From Thermomonas brevis (GTDB taxonomy: Bacteria; Pseudomonadota; Gammaproteobacteria; Xanthomonadales; Xanthomonadaceae): a DNA stretch of 64,000 nucleotides. Every line of letters begins with the position of its first letter. Within the stretch, counting starts at the first letter, position 1. A model generated the notes under the pieces. It was not told where the DNA came from and did not search any database. It was given only the letters and a program-made list of their open reading frames with translations. Shown piece by piece: positions 1 to 8,998 of the stretch. The DNA is taken from the NCBI RefSeq assembly GCF_014395425.1, contig NZ_CP060711.1:2790001-2854000 (forward strand), read 5' to 3'. Made by a program: the position numbers and the translations under genes.

Positions 1-1550
1 ACAAGGCCGGCAACCTCGGCTGGCTGAAACCCTACCTGCGCGGCAGCTCCAGCTGGACGACCGAGCTGGCGGTGCCGCGCGGCGTGGCGCAAAACGCGCC
101 GCCCAGCCGATTGCGGCTGCGCTCGAACCTGGTGGGCACCGCCATCGAACTGCCGGCGCCGCTGCGCAAGCCGGCCGCGCAGGCGCTGGCGGCGGACATC
201 GGCATCCGCCTGCCGCTGGAAAGCGGCGAGGTGGAGGTGGCGCTGGGCGATCTGCTGTCGCTGCGCAGCCGCAGCGCCAACGGCAAGACCGGCCTGCGCG
301 TGCAGCTGGGCGGCGGCCCGGCCGGTGCGCCGCCGGCCTCAGGCTTGGCCGTGGGCGGACGCGTGGAACGGCTGGACGCGCTGGACTGGATCGGTCTGGG
401 GACTGGCGGGCACGGCGACGCCGACATGCCGCTGCGGCGGATCGAGATCGACGCCGGGCAGCTGCATCTGCTCGGCTCCGATGTCGGCCCGGCGCGGCTG
501 GTGGTGGCGCCCGCGCCGCGCGGCACCGCGGTGCAGGTGCAGGGCGAAGGCATCGCCGGCGCGCTGCTGGTGCCGGAGCAGGACGGCGCGACCGTGGCCG
601 GCCGCTTCGAACGCCTGCACTGGGCGCTGCCGCCGCGGACGGCGGCGCAGGTTGCCGGGCCCGCAACGGCGCCGACGCCTACCGCGCCCGGCTTCGACCC
701 TGCCGCGATCCCGCCGTTGCTGTTCGACGTGGACGACCTGCGCATCGGCGCGACGGCGATGGGCCGCGCGCGCTTCCGCAGCACGCCGGTGGCCGGCGGC
801 ATGCGCATGGACGAGTTCACCACCGCCGGCGGCAAGCAGCGCCTCGCCGCCAGCGGCAGCTGGCTGGGTCGCGGCGCGAACGCGCGCAGCCAGCTGAAGC
901 TGGACGCGAACAGCGACGATATCGGCGCGCTGCTGGACGGTTTCGGCTTCGGCGGCCAGGTGGGTGGCGGCAAGGGCAAGTTCGGCGTCGAAGCGAACTG
1001 GCGCGGCGGCCCCGGCGATTTCGATACGGCGACGGTGGACGCGCGCCTGCTGGTGGACGCGCACGACGGCCATCTGCTGGAGATCGAGCCGGGCGCGGGC
1101 CGCGTGCTGGGCCTGCTCGGCGTGGCCCAGCTGCGCCGGCGGCTGACGCTGGATTTCAGCGACATCTTCAGCAAGGGCTTCGCCTTCGACCGCATCCAGG
1201 GCAACGCGCACCTGGCGCAGGGCCAGCTGCGCACCGACAACCTGAGCGTGCGCGGCCCCGCCGCCGAAATCCACGTGCGCGGCAGCACCGACCTGCGCAA
1301 CCAGCGTTTCGACCAGACCGTGGACGTGCTGCCGAAATCCGGCGGCATCCTGACCGCGGTGGGCGCGCTGGCCGGCGGGCCGGTGGGCGCGGCGGTGGGC
1401 GCGGTGGCGAACGCGGTGCTGGACAAGCCGATGCGCGGCATCGGCGCCAAGTCCTACCGCGTCACCGGGCCGTGGGCCTCGCCCAAGGTCGAGGCCATTA
1501 CCCGCAGCACGTCGGCGCAGCTCGGCGCGGACCGCGGGCAGGGCGATTGA
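1..1550 (+). CDS. yhdP: YhdP-family (AsmA-like) envelope protein, C-terminal part
   Basis: Open from the left edge (reading frame begins at base 3), leaving the last 515 residues of a much longer protein whose start lies outside the window. The sequence is glycine- and alanine-rich with alternating short beta-type stretches. It ends in a region (LAGGPVGAAVGAVANAVLDKP, then YRVTGPWASPKVE) typical of the C-terminus of YhdP/AsmA-like proteins. These proteins form long bridges that move phospholipid between inner and outer membrane. It is followed directly by tldD, the usual neighbour of yhdP in gammaproteobacteria, which supports the call. No catalytic residues are expected. The family call is from composition, C-terminal pattern and context. 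Confidence 0.8.
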   Translation, partial: KAGNLGWLKPYLRGSSSWTTELAVPRGVAQNAPPSRLRLRSNLVGTAIELPAPLRKPAAQALAADIGIRLPLESGEVEVALGDLLSLRSRSANGKTGLRVQLGGGPAGAPPASGLAVGGRVERLDALDWIGLGTGGHGDADMPLRRIEIDAGQLHLLGSDVGPARLVVAPAPRGTAVQVQGEGIAGALLVPEQDGATVAGRFERLHWALPPRTAAQVAGPATAPTPTAPGFDPAAIPPLLFDVDDLRIGATAMGRARFRSTPVAGGMRMDEFTTAGGKQRLAASGSWLGRGANARSQLKLDANSDDIGALLDGFGFGGQVGGGKGKFGVEANWRGGPGDFDTATVDARLLVDAHDGHLLEIEPGAGRVLGLLGVAQLRRRLTLDFSDIFSKGFAFDRIQGNAHLAQGQLRTDNLSVRGPAAEIHVRGSTDLRNQRFDQTVDVLPKSGGILTAVGALAGGPVGAAVGAVANAVLDKPMRGIGAKSYRVTGPWASPKVEAITRSTSAQLGADRGQGD

Positions 1551-1593
1551 TTTCGCGCGGATCGCCACGACATTCTTCAATCCAAATACCGTT

Positions 1594-1659
1594 GTTCCGG
1601 GCGCAGCGACGAACCTGCTTCATTTGCTTCGACGGCAGGTTCGCCGCTGCGCCCGGGAC
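1594..1659. repeat. 25-bp near-perfect inverted repeat upstream of tldD
   Basis: Arms 1594-1618 and 1635-1659 are inverted copies with two differences, both transitions that would be G:U-tolerant in RNA, around a 16-nt loop. The arm core reads CCGGGCGCAGCG. It lies between the yhdP stop and tldD, outside any gene. There is no T-run, so it is more likely a dispersed palindromic (REP-like) repeat than a terminator. Confidence 0.6.
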
Positions 1660-1688
1660 GACAAGACATGCAATCCCAGGACAACCCC

Positions 1689-3128
1689 ATGCCCCATCTC
1701 GCCATCGCCGAATCCCGCCTGCTGCTGCCCACCGGGCTCGACGCCTCCGCGCTGGAGCGCGCGTTCGGCGCGCTGCTGGGGCCTGGCATCGACTTCGGCG
1801 ACCTGTACTTCCAGCACGCCCGCCGCGAGGGCTGGAGCATGGAGGACGGCATCGTCAAGGACGGCTCGCACAGCATCGAGCAGGGCGTGGGCGTGCGCGC
1901 GATCTCCGGCGAGAAGACCGGCTTCGCCTATTCCGACGAACTGGACGCGCCGGCGCTGCTCGCCGCCGCACAGTCGGCGCGCGCGATCGCCCGCGACGGC
2001 CGCGCGCACGGCGCGCACGCGTTGCAGCGCAGCGGCGGACGCGCGCTGTATCCCGCGCTCGATCCCATCGACGCGCTCGACAACGCCGCCAAAGTGGACG
2101 CGCTGCGCCGCGTGGACGGACTGGTGCGCGCGCTCGATCCGCGCGTGCAGCAGGTGATGGTGAGCCTCTCCGGCGGCGTGGACACCGTGCTGGTGGCGCG
2201 CAGCGACGGCGTGCTGGCCGGCGACGTGCGCCCGCTGGTGCGGATGAACGTGCAGGTGATCGTGGAGCAGAACGGCCGGCGCGAATCGGGCTTCGCCGGC
2301 TTCGGCGGGCGCTATTCCTACGAGGAACTGCTGGCCGACGGCAAGCCGGAGAAGTTCGCCCGCGAGGCGCTGCGGCAGGCGCTGGTGAACCTGGAAGCGG
2401 TCGACGCACCGGCCGGCGCGATGCCGGTGGTGCTCGGCCACGGCTGGCCGGGCGTGCTGCTGCACGAAGCGGTGGGCCACGGGCTGGAAGGCGACTTCAA
2501 CCGCAAGGGCACCTCGACCTACGCCGGCCGCATCGGCCAGCGCGTGGCCGCGCCCGGCGTCACCATCGTCGACGACGGCACGCTGGACGGCCGCCGCGGT
2601 TCGCTCAACATCGACGACGAGGGTACGCAGACGGCGTGCACCACGCTGATCGAGGACGGCATCCTGGTCGGCTACATGCAGGACACGCTCAACGCGCGGC
2701 TGATGGGCATGGCCCCGACCGGCAACGGTCGCCGCGAATCGTTCGCGCATCTCGTCATGCCGCGCATGACCAACACCTACATGCGCGCAGGCACGCACGA
2801 CCCGGAGGAGATGATCCGTTCGGTCAAGCGCGGCCTGTACGCGGTCAACTTCGGCGGCGGGCAGGTGGACATCACCAGCGGCAAGTACGTGTTCTCGGCG
2901 ACCGAGGCGTATTTGATCGAGGACGGCAAAATCACCGCGCCGGTGAAGGGCGCGACCCTGATCGGCAACGGTCCGGAGACCATGCAGAAGGTGGCGATGA
3001 TCGGCCACGACCTGGCGCTGGACGACGGCGTCGGCATCTGCGGCAAGGACGGGCAGAGCGTGCCGGTGGGCGTGGGTCAGCCCAGCCTGCTGATTTCGGA
3101 AATCACCGTGGGCGGGACGAAGGCGTGA
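1689..3128 (+). CDS. tldD: TldD metalloprotease subunit
   Basis: Zinc-dependent peptidase subunit that works as a heterodimer with PmbA/TldE in the cytoplasm. It cleaves unstructured peptides and, in enterobacteria, matures microcin B17 and degrades the CcdA antitoxin. The 479-residue product carries the family HExxxH zinc motif (HEAVGH, residues 259-264) and the conserved N-terminal stretch DFGDLYFQ ... [16 protein letters not shown]. An in-frame ATG 21 bp upstream (1668) is an alternative start. I prefer 1689 because AGGA lies about 8 nt before it and the N-terminus then fits the family length. The partner pmbA lies 0.8 kb downstream, with a divergent yjgA gene between. Confidence 0.95.
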   Translation: MPHLAIAESRLLLPTGLDASALERAFGALLGPGIDFGDLYFQHARREGWSMEDGIVKDGSHSIEQGVGVRAISGEKTGFAYSDELDAPALLAAAQSARAIARDGRAHGAHALQRSGGRALYPALDPIDALDNAAKVDALRRVDGLVRALDPRVQQVMVSLSGGVDTVLVARSDGVLAGDVRPLVRMNVQVIVEQNGRRESGFAGFGGRYSYEELLADGKPEKFAREALRQALVNLEAVDAPAGAMPVVLGHGWPGVLLHEAVGHGLEGDFNRKGTSTYAGRIGQRVAAPGVTIVDDGTLDGRRGSLNIDDEGTQTACTTLIEDGILVGYMQDTLNARLMGMAPTGNGRRESFAHLVMPRMTNTYMRAGTHDPEEMIRSVKRGLYAVNFGGGQVDITSGKYVFSATEAYLIEDGKITAPVKGATLIGNGPETMQKVAMIGHDLALDDGVGICGKDGQSVPVGVGQPSLLISEITVGGTKA

Positions 3129-3138
3129 GCGCACCGGC

Positions 3139-3292
3139 TCGTCATTCCCGCGAAAGCGAGCCTCTGTCGACGGACGCATGCTCATTTGCTCGTCATTCCC
3201 GCGAAAGCGGGAATCCAAGGACATTGCTCTTGCTTCCGTGTTGCCATGGAAAACAAAGTCCCTGGATTCCCGCTTTCGCGGGAATGACGAGC
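3139..3292. repeat. Three ATTCCC-N8-GGGAAT type repeats
   Basis: Intergenic DNA between tldD and yjgA holds a truncated copy (3139-3160), a full copy (3189-3220) and an inverted full copy (3261-3292) of a unit with core ATTCCCGCGAAAGCGGGAAT. The two full copies match over about 31 of 32 bases and form a long inverted repeat with a 40-bp spacer. The core itself is a palindrome. It matches the dRS3-type pattern ATTCCC-N8-GGGAAT known from Neisseria and similar repeats of other proteobacteria. It may also act as a bidirectional terminator between the convergent tldD and yjgA. Confidence 0.75.
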
Positions 3293-3337
3293 AAGAACAC
3301 GCGTCACAAGAGAAATGATTTCGCGGGAAGGACGGCT

Positions 3338-3904
3338 TCAGGCTTCGTCGTCGCCTTCAAGCGTCTCGTCGCCGGCTTCACTGCCACCCACCAGCAACTC
3401 CCGCAGCTCCCGGAACAACTCCCGGAACGCCCGCGGCGGCTTGTTCTTCGCCCGCTCCTCGCGCGCATTGCGCACCAGCTGGCGCAGCTTCTGCCGGTCG
3501 GCCTGCGGATGCGTGGCCAGCAATTCGGTCAGCGCGGCGTCGCCGTCGTCGCCCAGCAGCGCGTCGCGCAGGGCTTCGGCGCGGTGCAGCGCGGCGGTTT
3601 CGCGGCGCGCGGCCTCGCCGTCCTTGCTCATGGCGTCGCGGATCGCGTCCAGCGCGTCGTCGTCCAGCTTGCGCATCTGCTTGGCCAGGAACGCCAGCTG
3701 CCGCTTGTGGGCGATGTGCGAGGTGATGCGCTGGGTCTCGCGGATGTGCGGCAGCAGGTCCTCGGGCACCGGCAGCTTCGCCAGCTGCGCGGCGCTCAGC
3801 GCCACCAGTTGCTGTCCCAGTTCCAGTACGTCCAGCGCCGCGCGGCGCTGCTCGCTGCGGCTGGGGCTGAAAAACTCGCCGGTTTCTTCGTCACGTCCTC
3901 GCAT
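3338..3904 (-). CDS. yjgA: YjgA/DarP ribosome-associated protein (DUF615)
   Basis: Small, highly charged, helical protein of the DUF615 family. Its E. coli member YjgA (DarP) binds late 50S precursors and helps mature the 23S rRNA peptidyl-transferase centre. The 188-residue product shows the family features: [34 protein letters not shown], and a C-terminal [23 protein letters not shown]. Start chosen at the ATG of MRGRDEE, the usual family beginning. An in-frame ATG at 3922 has a better-looking GGGGA sequence upstream and would add six residues. It is divergent from pmbA with only about 17 bp between start codons, so its promoter must lie inside pmbA. Confidence 0.92.
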   Translation of the reverse strand: MRGRDEETGEFFSPSRSEQRRAALDVLELGQQLVALSAAQLAKLPVPEDLLPHIRETQRITSHIAHKRQLAFLAKQMRKLDDDALDAIRDAMSKDGEAARRETAALHRAEALRDALLGDDGDAALTELLATHPQADRQKLRQLVRNAREERAKNKPPRAFRELFRELRELLVGGSEAGDETLEGDDEA

Positions 3905-3921
3905 TGCCACAGGATAAGCCA

Positions 3922-5292
3922 TTGAACGTCCCCGCCACCCATTCCGACCTTCCCGCCGACGACAGCCTGCCGCGGCTGGAGCGCCTGTCCGCCGTCGCCG
4001 AGCGGCTGCTCGACCGCGCCCGCGCGGCCGGCGCCGATCAGTGCGAGGTGACCTGCAACGAGGACGCGGGCCTGTCGGTCAACGTGCGCATGGGCGAGGT
4101 GGAGACGGTGGAGGCCACCCGCGACCGCGGCGTCGCCATCACCGTCTACTTCGGCAAGCGCAAGGGCAGCGCCAGCACCGCCGACCTGCGCGACGAGAGC
4201 CTGGCCGCCACCATCGAGCAGGCCTGCGCGATCGCCCGCCATACCGAGGAGGATCCGGCCTCCGGGCTGGCCGACGCCGACCTGATGGCGAGCGCGCTGC
4301 GCGAGTTCGACAGCTGGCATCCGGCGCCGTTCGACGCCGATCGCGCCGTCGACATCGCTCTGGCCTGCGAGGCCGCCGGGCGCGGCGTGGACGCGCGCAT
4401 CGGCAATTCCGACGGCGCGTCGATGAACGCCAACGCCTCGCTCAGCGTGTACGCCAATTCGCACGGCTTCCTTGGCGCGGAACGGGCCACGTCCTACAGC
4501 ACCGGCTGCGCGCTGATCGCTGGCGAGGGCGATGCGATGCAGCGCGACGGCTGGTTCAGCGTGGCGCTGGCGCAGTCCGACCTGGAAGCGCCGGACGCCA
4601 TCGGCCGCAAGGCCGCGCGGCGCACGCTGGACCGGCTCGATCCGCGCCAGCTGCCGACCGGCGAGGTGCCGGTACTGTTCTGCGCGGAAATGGCGCGTTC
4701 GCTGATCGGCAGCTTCATCGGCGCGGTGTCCGGCGGCGCGCTGTACCGGCGCGCCAGCTTCCTGCTGGACAGCCAGGGTACGCGGGTGTTCCCGGAGTGG
4801 TTCGCCATCGAGGAAAACCCGTTCCTGCCGCGCGGGTTCCGTTCGGCGGCGTTCGACGCCGAGGGCGTGGCGACCCGCAGGTCGATGCTGGTCGACGGCG
4901 GCATCGTCCAGCGCTACGTGCTCGGCAGCTATTCGGCGCGCAAGCTGGGCCTCGCCACCACCGCGAACGCCGGCGGCGTGCACAACCTGCAGGTGAAGGC
5001 GAACGCCGGCGATCTGGCGGCGATGCTGCGCGGCATGGGCCGCGGCCTGCTAGTGACGGAGCTGATGGGGCAGGGCGTGAACGCGATCACCGGCGACTAC
5101 TCGCGCGGCGCGGCCGGCTTCTGGGTGGAGAACGGCGAACTGGCCTACCCGGTCGACGGCATCACCATCGCCGGCAACCTGAAGACGATGTTCGCCGGCA
5201 TCGAGGCGGTGGGCGACGATGTCGATCCGCGCTCGCACGTGCGCACCGGCTCGATCCTGGTCGGGCGGATGACGGTGGCCGGCGGCGGCTGA
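3922..5292 (+). CDS. pmbA: PmbA/TldE, partner of TldD
   Basis: Non-zinc-binding partner of TldD; together they form the peptide-degrading TldD/E complex. The 456-residue product has the family N-terminal [22 protein letters not shown] and the C-terminal [24 protein letters not shown] ... [10 protein letters not shown]. It lacks the HExxxH motif, as expected for TldE. I take TTG at 3922 as the start because AGGA stands about 8 bp upstream. A TTG at 3904 in the same frame has no ribosome-binding site. The gene runs away from yjgA with almost no intergenic DNA. Confidence 0.93.
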   Translation: MNVPATHSDLPADDSLPRLERLSAVAERLLDRARAAGADQCEVTCNEDAGLSVNVRMGEVETVEATRDRGVAITVYFGKRKGSASTADLRDESLAATIEQACAIARHTEEDPASGLADADLMASALREFDSWHPAPFDADRAVDIALACEAAGRGVDARIGNSDGASMNANASLSVYANSHGFLGAERATSYSTGCALIAGEGDAMQRDGWFSVALAQSDLEAPDAIGRKAARRTLDRLDPRQLPTGEVPVLFCAEMARSLIGSFIGAVSGGALYRRASFLLDSQGTRVFPEWFAIEENPFLPRGFRSAAFDAEGVATRRSMLVDGGIVQRYVLGSYSARKLGLATTANAGGVHNLQVKANAGDLAAMLRGMGRGLLVTELMGQGVNAITGDYSRGAAGFWVENGELAYPVDGITIAGNLKTMFAGIEAVGDDVDPRSHVRTGSILVGRMTVAGGG

Positions 5293-5385
5293 GCCGATCG
5301 CCGGACGGCCGTTTCCGCCATCGGTTCGCGTTATCCTCGGCGACGCGGCAATCGATGCCGTCTTTGCCAATCGGGGATGAACGAA

Positions 5386-5817
5386 ATGGACCAATTCGAA
5401 ACGGACGCCGCGACACCGCCACCGCCGCCTCCGCCGGCCGGGACGCCGTCGAAGGACGAGCGGCAGTGGGCGATGTTCGCCCACCTGTCGGCGCTGCTCG
5501 GCGGCCTGCTGACCTCGGCGTTCGGCGGCTGGGGCTTCTTCCTCGGCCCGCTGGTGATCTGGCTGATGAAGAAGGACGAGATGCCGTTCGTGGCCGACCA
5601 GGCCAAGGAAGCGCTGAACTTCAACATCACCGTGTCGGCGATCTTCCTGCTGCTGGTGATCTTCACCGTGCTCACCATCGGGATCGGTGCGCTGCTGACG
5701 GTGCCGGTGGCGCTGGTCGTCGGCATCACCGCGCTGGTGCTGGTGATCATGGCGGCGATCAAGGCCAACGAGGGCGTGGCTTACCGCTATCCGCTGACGA
5801 TCCGCCTGGTCAAGTAA
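5386..5817 (+). CDS. DUF4870 membrane protein, first copy
   Basis: Small integral membrane protein of the DUF4870 (Tic20-like) family; function unknown. The 143-residue product has an acidic, proline-rich head (seven prolines after DAAT), then WAMFAHLSALLGGL, a conserved AxQAKEALNFNIT segment and three to four hydrophobic helices, ending AYRYPLTIRLVK. The ATG at 5377 overlaps the GGGG Shine-Dalgarno stretch, so the ATG at 5386 is the better start. A second member of the same family follows 190 bp downstream, suggesting an old tandem duplication. Confidence 0.85.
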   Translation: MDQFETDAATPPPPPPPAGTPSKDERQWAMFAHLSALLGGLLTSAFGGWGFFLGPLVIWLMKKDEMPFVADQAKEALNFNITVSAIFLLLVIFTVLTIGIGALLTVPVALVVGITALVLVIMAAIKANEGVAYRYPLTIRLVK

Positions 5818-5842
5818 GCCGCCATCGCAGCATGCTTCACCG

Positions 5843-5867
5843 CGAGCCCGGGCCTGTCCCGGGCTCG
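5843..5867 (+). terminator. Hairpin after first DUF4870 gene
   Basis: A perfect 10-bp stem (CGAGCCCGGG / CCCGGGCTCG) with a 5-nt loop lies 25 bp past the stop codon and is followed by CTCGTTT. The T-run is weak, so termination may be partial. Confidence 0.55.
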
Positions 5868-6009
5868 CTCGTTTCGGCGGCCGTCCGATTCGCGCGCGTC
5901 GCGACGGCATTCATCGCGTGAGGCTGGTTTCCGTCGCAAACCGGATTGCGTCGCCCGGTGGCGTCCCCATCATCGAACCATGCCGGATCGGTTCCGGTGG
6001 GAGACGACG

Positions 6010-6453
6010 ATGGACACCGTGCAGATGCAGACCCTGACCTCGAGCCAGAACGACCGCCTGTGGGCGGCCAGCGCCCATGGCGGAGCCCTGCTGCTGGCGT
6101 TCCTGACCAGTTGGAGCGCGGGCATCGCCGGCATGCTGGCGGCCGGGGCGATCTACCTGGCGAAGAAGGACGATTCCGGTTTCGTAGCCGAACACGCGCG
6201 CGAAGCGTTCAACTTCAACCTGTCCATGTTCCTGATGGCCTGTGCGCTGGCGATCGTTGGCGCGGTGCTGGTGGGCGCGACGATCCTGACGCTCGGCATC
6301 GGCGCCATCGTCACCCTGCCCGCCGGGCTGGTGCTGGCGGTGATGGCGGCGGTCGTGGCGGTGAGCTGGCTGGTGTGCAGCATCGTCGCGACGTTCAAGG
6401 CGTGGAACGGCGAGTCCTACCGCTATCCGTTCACGCTCCGCCTGTTGAAGTAA
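6010..6453 (+). CDS. DUF4870 membrane protein, second copy
   Basis: Paralogue of the preceding gene: 147 residues, starting MDTVQMQTL. It has the family pattern WAASAHGGALL, AEHAREAFNFNLSMFL and the same ending YRYPFTLRLLK, with about four hydrophobic segments. Unlike the first copy it lacks the proline-rich acidic head. The ATG at 6010 is chosen because GGGAGA lies just upstream; an ATG at 5980 is in frame but has no such site. A strong terminator follows at 6472. Function unknown; a membrane role is inferred only from the helices. Confidence 0.85.
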   Translation: MDTVQMQTLTSSQNDRLWAASAHGGALLLAFLTSWSAGIAGMLAAGAIYLAKKDDSGFVAEHAREAFNFNLSMFLMACALAIVGAVLVGATILTLGIGAIVTLPAGLVLAVMAAVVAVSWLVCSIVATFKAWNGESYRYPFTLRLLK

Positions 6454-6471
6454 GCGCGGCGAAAGAGTTGG

Positions 6472-6497
6472 AAAAGGCCGGGGATTCCCGGCCTTTT
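6472..6497. terminator. Rho-independent terminator, bidirectional
   Basis: AAAAGGCCGGG and CCCGGCCTTTTT form a 7-bp GC stem with an ATT loop, flanked by A4 on the left and T5 on the right. It can therefore end both the DUF4870 transcript (plus) and the long ispA transcript (minus) that converges here. Confidence 0.85.
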
Positions 6498-6509
6498 TCT
6501 GCCTGCGGT

Positions 6510-7385
6510 TCAGTGCGTGCGCTCGACCACCTGTCGCGCCAGCGCGGCCAGCGCGCCGGTGTCGGCGTCCAGCGCGTCCAGCGCCTGCCGCATCGTCGCC
6601 GCCAGCGTCTCCAGCCGCGCGCGGCTGGCGTCGATGCCGATCAGCGCGGGGAACGTCGCCTTGTCCTGCGCCGCGTCCTTGCCGGCGGTCTTGCCGAGGG
6701 TGGCGGCGTCGCCCTCGATGTCGAGCAGGTCGTCGCGGATCTGGAAGGCGAGGCCGAGTGCGTCCGCATAGCGATCCAACTGCGTCGATTGCTCGGGCGT
6801 GGCGTTGCCGGCCAACGCGCCCAGCCGCACCGCGCAGCGCAGCAGCGCGCCGGTCTTGAGCGCGTGCAGGCGTTCGAGCTGCTCCGGGGCGATGACGCGG
6901 CCGGTGGCGTCGATGTCCAGCGCCTGTCCGCCGCACATGCCCGCCACGCCCGAGGCGCGCGCCAGTTCGGCGAGCATGGCGACGCGCCGTTCCGGCGGCT
7001 GCGGCGCGGCGGCCAGCGTTTCGAAGGCCAGCGTCTGCAAGGCGTCGCCGGCGAGGATGGCGGTGGCTTCGTCGAAGGCGACGTGCACGGTGGGCTGGCC
7101 GCGGCGCAGGTCGTCGTCGTCCATCGCCGGCAGGTCGTCGTGCACCAGCGAGTAACAGTGAACCAATTCGACCGCGGCAGCGGCGGCGTCCAGTTCCGCG
7201 TCCGGCGCGCCGAGCGCGGCGCCGGTGGCGTAGACCAGCAGCGGGCGCATGCGCTTGCCGCCGTTCAGTACACCGTGGCGCATCGCCGCGTGCAGACGCT
7301 GCGGCGAAGTGGCGGGATCGGGCAGGGCGCGTTCCAGCGCGGCGTCGGCGCGCGCGCGCCAGGACGAAAAATCAGGCGCAGCCAT
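6510..7385 (-). CDS. ispA: Farnesyl diphosphate synthase
   Basis: Makes C15 farnesyl diphosphate from IPP and DMAPP in the MEP-derived isoprenoid pathway, feeding undecaprenyl and quinone synthesis. The 291-residue protein has both aspartate-rich motifs of the polyprenyl synthase family: [14 protein letters not shown] and FQIRDDLLD, plus [12 protein letters not shown] near the N-terminus. It overlaps xseB by 14 bp, a usual pairing. The neighbouring dxs often seen downstream is absent; a terminator follows instead. dxr, cdsA and uppS, which use or supply the same pathway, lie in the same strand block. Confidence 0.96.
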   Translation of the reverse strand: MAAPDFSSWRARADAALERALPDPATSPQRLHAAMRHGVLNGGKRMRPLLVYATGAALGAPDAELDAAAAAVELVHCYSLVHDDLPAMDDDDLRRGQPTVHVAFDEATAILAGDALQTLAFETLAAAPQPPERRVAMLAELARASGVAGMCGGQALDIDATGRVIAPEQLERLHALKTGALLRCAVRLGALAGNATPEQSTQLDRYADALGLAFQIRDDLLDIEGDAATLGKTAGKDAAQDKATFPALIGIDASRARLETLAATMRQALDALDADTGALAALARQVVERTH

Positions 7386-7638
7386 CGTCGCCGCTGTCGA
7401 AATCGCGGGCGTCCTCGGGCCGGGCCGGATCGCTGAGCAGGCGTACGCGCAGCTCGGCCTGCTCCAGCGCGCCCTGGCAGCGGCGGTACAGGCCGACGCC
7501 GCGCTCGTAGGCGGCCAGCGATTCCTCCAGCGTCATCTCGCCGGTTTCCATCCTGCCGACCAGATCCTCCAGCGCCTGCATCGACTGCTCGAAGTCGGCG
7601 ACGGGCGAGGCGTCGGGTGTTTGCGGTTTGCGTGCCAT
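7372..7638 (-). CDS. xseB: Exodeoxyribonuclease VII small subunit
   Basis: Small regulatory/structural subunit of exonuclease VII, which degrades single-stranded DNA together with XseA (not in this window). The 88-residue product has the family core [41 protein letters not shown], expected to form a helical hairpin. It overlaps the ispA start by 14 bp and follows tilS after 9 bp, so all three are probably cotranscribed. Confidence 0.95.
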   Translation of the reverse strand: MARKPQTPDASPVADFEQSMQALEDLVGRMETGEMTLEESLAAYERGVGLYRRCQGALEQAELRVRLLSDPARPEDARDFDSGDDGCA

Positions 7639-7647
7639 GCCGCGAGT

Positions 7648-8925
7648 TTACGCCAGCGTCGTCCATTCCAGCCGCGCGCCGTTCGCGGCCAGCCAAGCGG
7701 ACAGGCGCGCGGACAGGATGGCGTCGCCGGCCGCCAGCAGTTCGCCGGCTTCGTCCGACAGCAGCGGCAGGCGTTCGCGTCGCCAGGGCCGGATGTCGGC
7801 GTCTTGCAGGACGTGTTTGAGCGCGTGCGAATGCGTGCGGCCCGGCAGGGTGATGCGCTCGCCGCCCTGGCGCGCGTGCACGCGCAGCGGCGCGTCGAAG
7901 CGCTGCGCGCCGAGCAGGCGCAGGGTGTCGCCGGTGGGGAGCGCGAGCGGCGTGCTGCCGTCCCAAGGAGCCGACCAGTCGGTAGACAGCGGGGCACGGA
8001 TTGCGCCCCCATGCAGCAGGTTTCGCCAGCGCTGCACGTGTGCGCCGCGCCAGTCGAAGCGCGGGTTGGCGTCGTGCGGCGCGGCGAGCAGTTCGCCTTC
8101 GATGCGGGCAATGCCGTTGCCCGGCAGCGGCGGCAGCTCCAGCGCCGCGATCCAGCGGCGCAGCACGCGCGCGCGGCGCGGCGACGGCAGTGCCCGCAAC
8201 GCGTCGGCGTCCAGCGTGTGCGGATCGCGACGTGCGGCGGTCAATGCCTGCGCGTCTTCGGCTTCCAGCAGATCGCTCGCCTGCGCGCACAGCGCCGCGC
8301 TGCGGGCGAAGCCGTCGGCGGCGTGCGGCCAGCGTTCGCGCAGCAGCGGCATGACGGCGTTGCGCAGGAAGTTGCGGTCGAAGTCGGTGCCGGCGTTGCT
8401 CGGATCGTCGATCCATTGCAGGCAGTGCGTCTTCGCGTATCCGCAAAGCGCCGAATGGGGAATATCGAGCAGCGGCCGCCACAGCCAGCCGGACGCATGG
8501 CGCCGCCACGGACGCATCGCCGCCAGCCCGTCCGCGCCGGAGCCGCGCAGCGCGCGCAGCAGGAAGGTTTCGGCTTGGTCGTCGCGATGATGGGCGAGGG
8601 CGAGGATTTCGCCATCGCCCAAGGCATCTGCAAAGGCGGCGTGCCGCGCCGCGCGTGCCGCGCCTTCGATGCCGAGGCCGGACGCGCGTTGGACGTCGAC
8701 GTGGACGACGGCCATCGATACGCCCAGCGCATCGCAGACGCGCCGGCAATGCGCCGCCCAGCCGTCGGCATCGGCATGCAGGCCATGATGGACGTGGAGC
8801 GCGCGCAGGCCGGCGTGGCGGATGCGTTCGTCCGCCGCCAGCAGATGCAGCAGGACGGTGGAGTCCAGCCCGCCGCTGAAACCCAGCAGGATTGGAGATA
8901 GCCGCGGCGGTTCGGGCAGGCGCAT
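7648..8925 (-). CDS. tilS: tRNA(Ile)-lysidine synthase
   Basis: Modifies C34 of the CAU anticodon of tRNA-Ile2 to lysidine using ATP and lysine, changing both codon and amino-acid identity; essential. The 425-residue product carries the PP-loop ATPase motif SGGLDST near residue 17, then HVHHGLHADADGWAAHC and HHRDDQAET (N-type ATPase core), and a C-terminal domain ending in a TilS-like LPL... region. Start placed at MRLPEPPRLSP. The upstream in-frame extension to 9087 would run back into accA and looks non-coding. It lies between accA and xseB on the same strand. Confidence 0.94.
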   Translation of the reverse strand: MRLPEPPRLSPILLGFSGGLDSTVLLHLLAADERIRHAGLRALHVHHGLHADADGWAAHCRRVCDALGVSMAVVHVDVQRASGLGIEGAARAARHAAFADALGDGEILALAHHRDDQAETFLLRALRGSGADGLAAMRPWRRHASGWLWRPLLDIPHSALCGYAKTHCLQWIDDPSNAGTDFDRNFLRNAVMPLLRERWPHAADGFARSAALCAQASDLLEAEDAQALTAARRDPHTLDADALRALPSPRRARVLRRWIAALELPPLPGNGIARIEGELLAAPHDANPRFDWRGAHVQRWRNLLHGGAIRAPLSTDWSAPWDGSTPLALPTGDTLRLLGAQRFDAPLRVHARQGGERITLPGRTHSHALKHVLQDADIRPWRRERLPLLSDEAGELLAAGDAILSARLSAWLAANGARLEWTTLA

Positions 8926-8972
8926 GCCGCCAGTGTAGGGCGGCGCTTGCTTCGCCGATGGCGGATGCACGC

Positions 8973-8990
8973 AGCCGGGCAAGCCCGGCT
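8973..8990. repeat. Short palindrome between accA and tilS
   Basis: AGCCGGGC-AA-GCCCGGCT is a perfect 8-bp inverted repeat in the 73-bp accA-tilS gap. On the coding (minus) strand it reads GGAGCCGGGCTTGCCCGGCT, a form resembling short dispersed palindromes of xanthomonads. There is no T-run, so read-through into tilS is likely. Confidence 0.5.
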
Positions 8991-8998
8991 CCAAGGGG

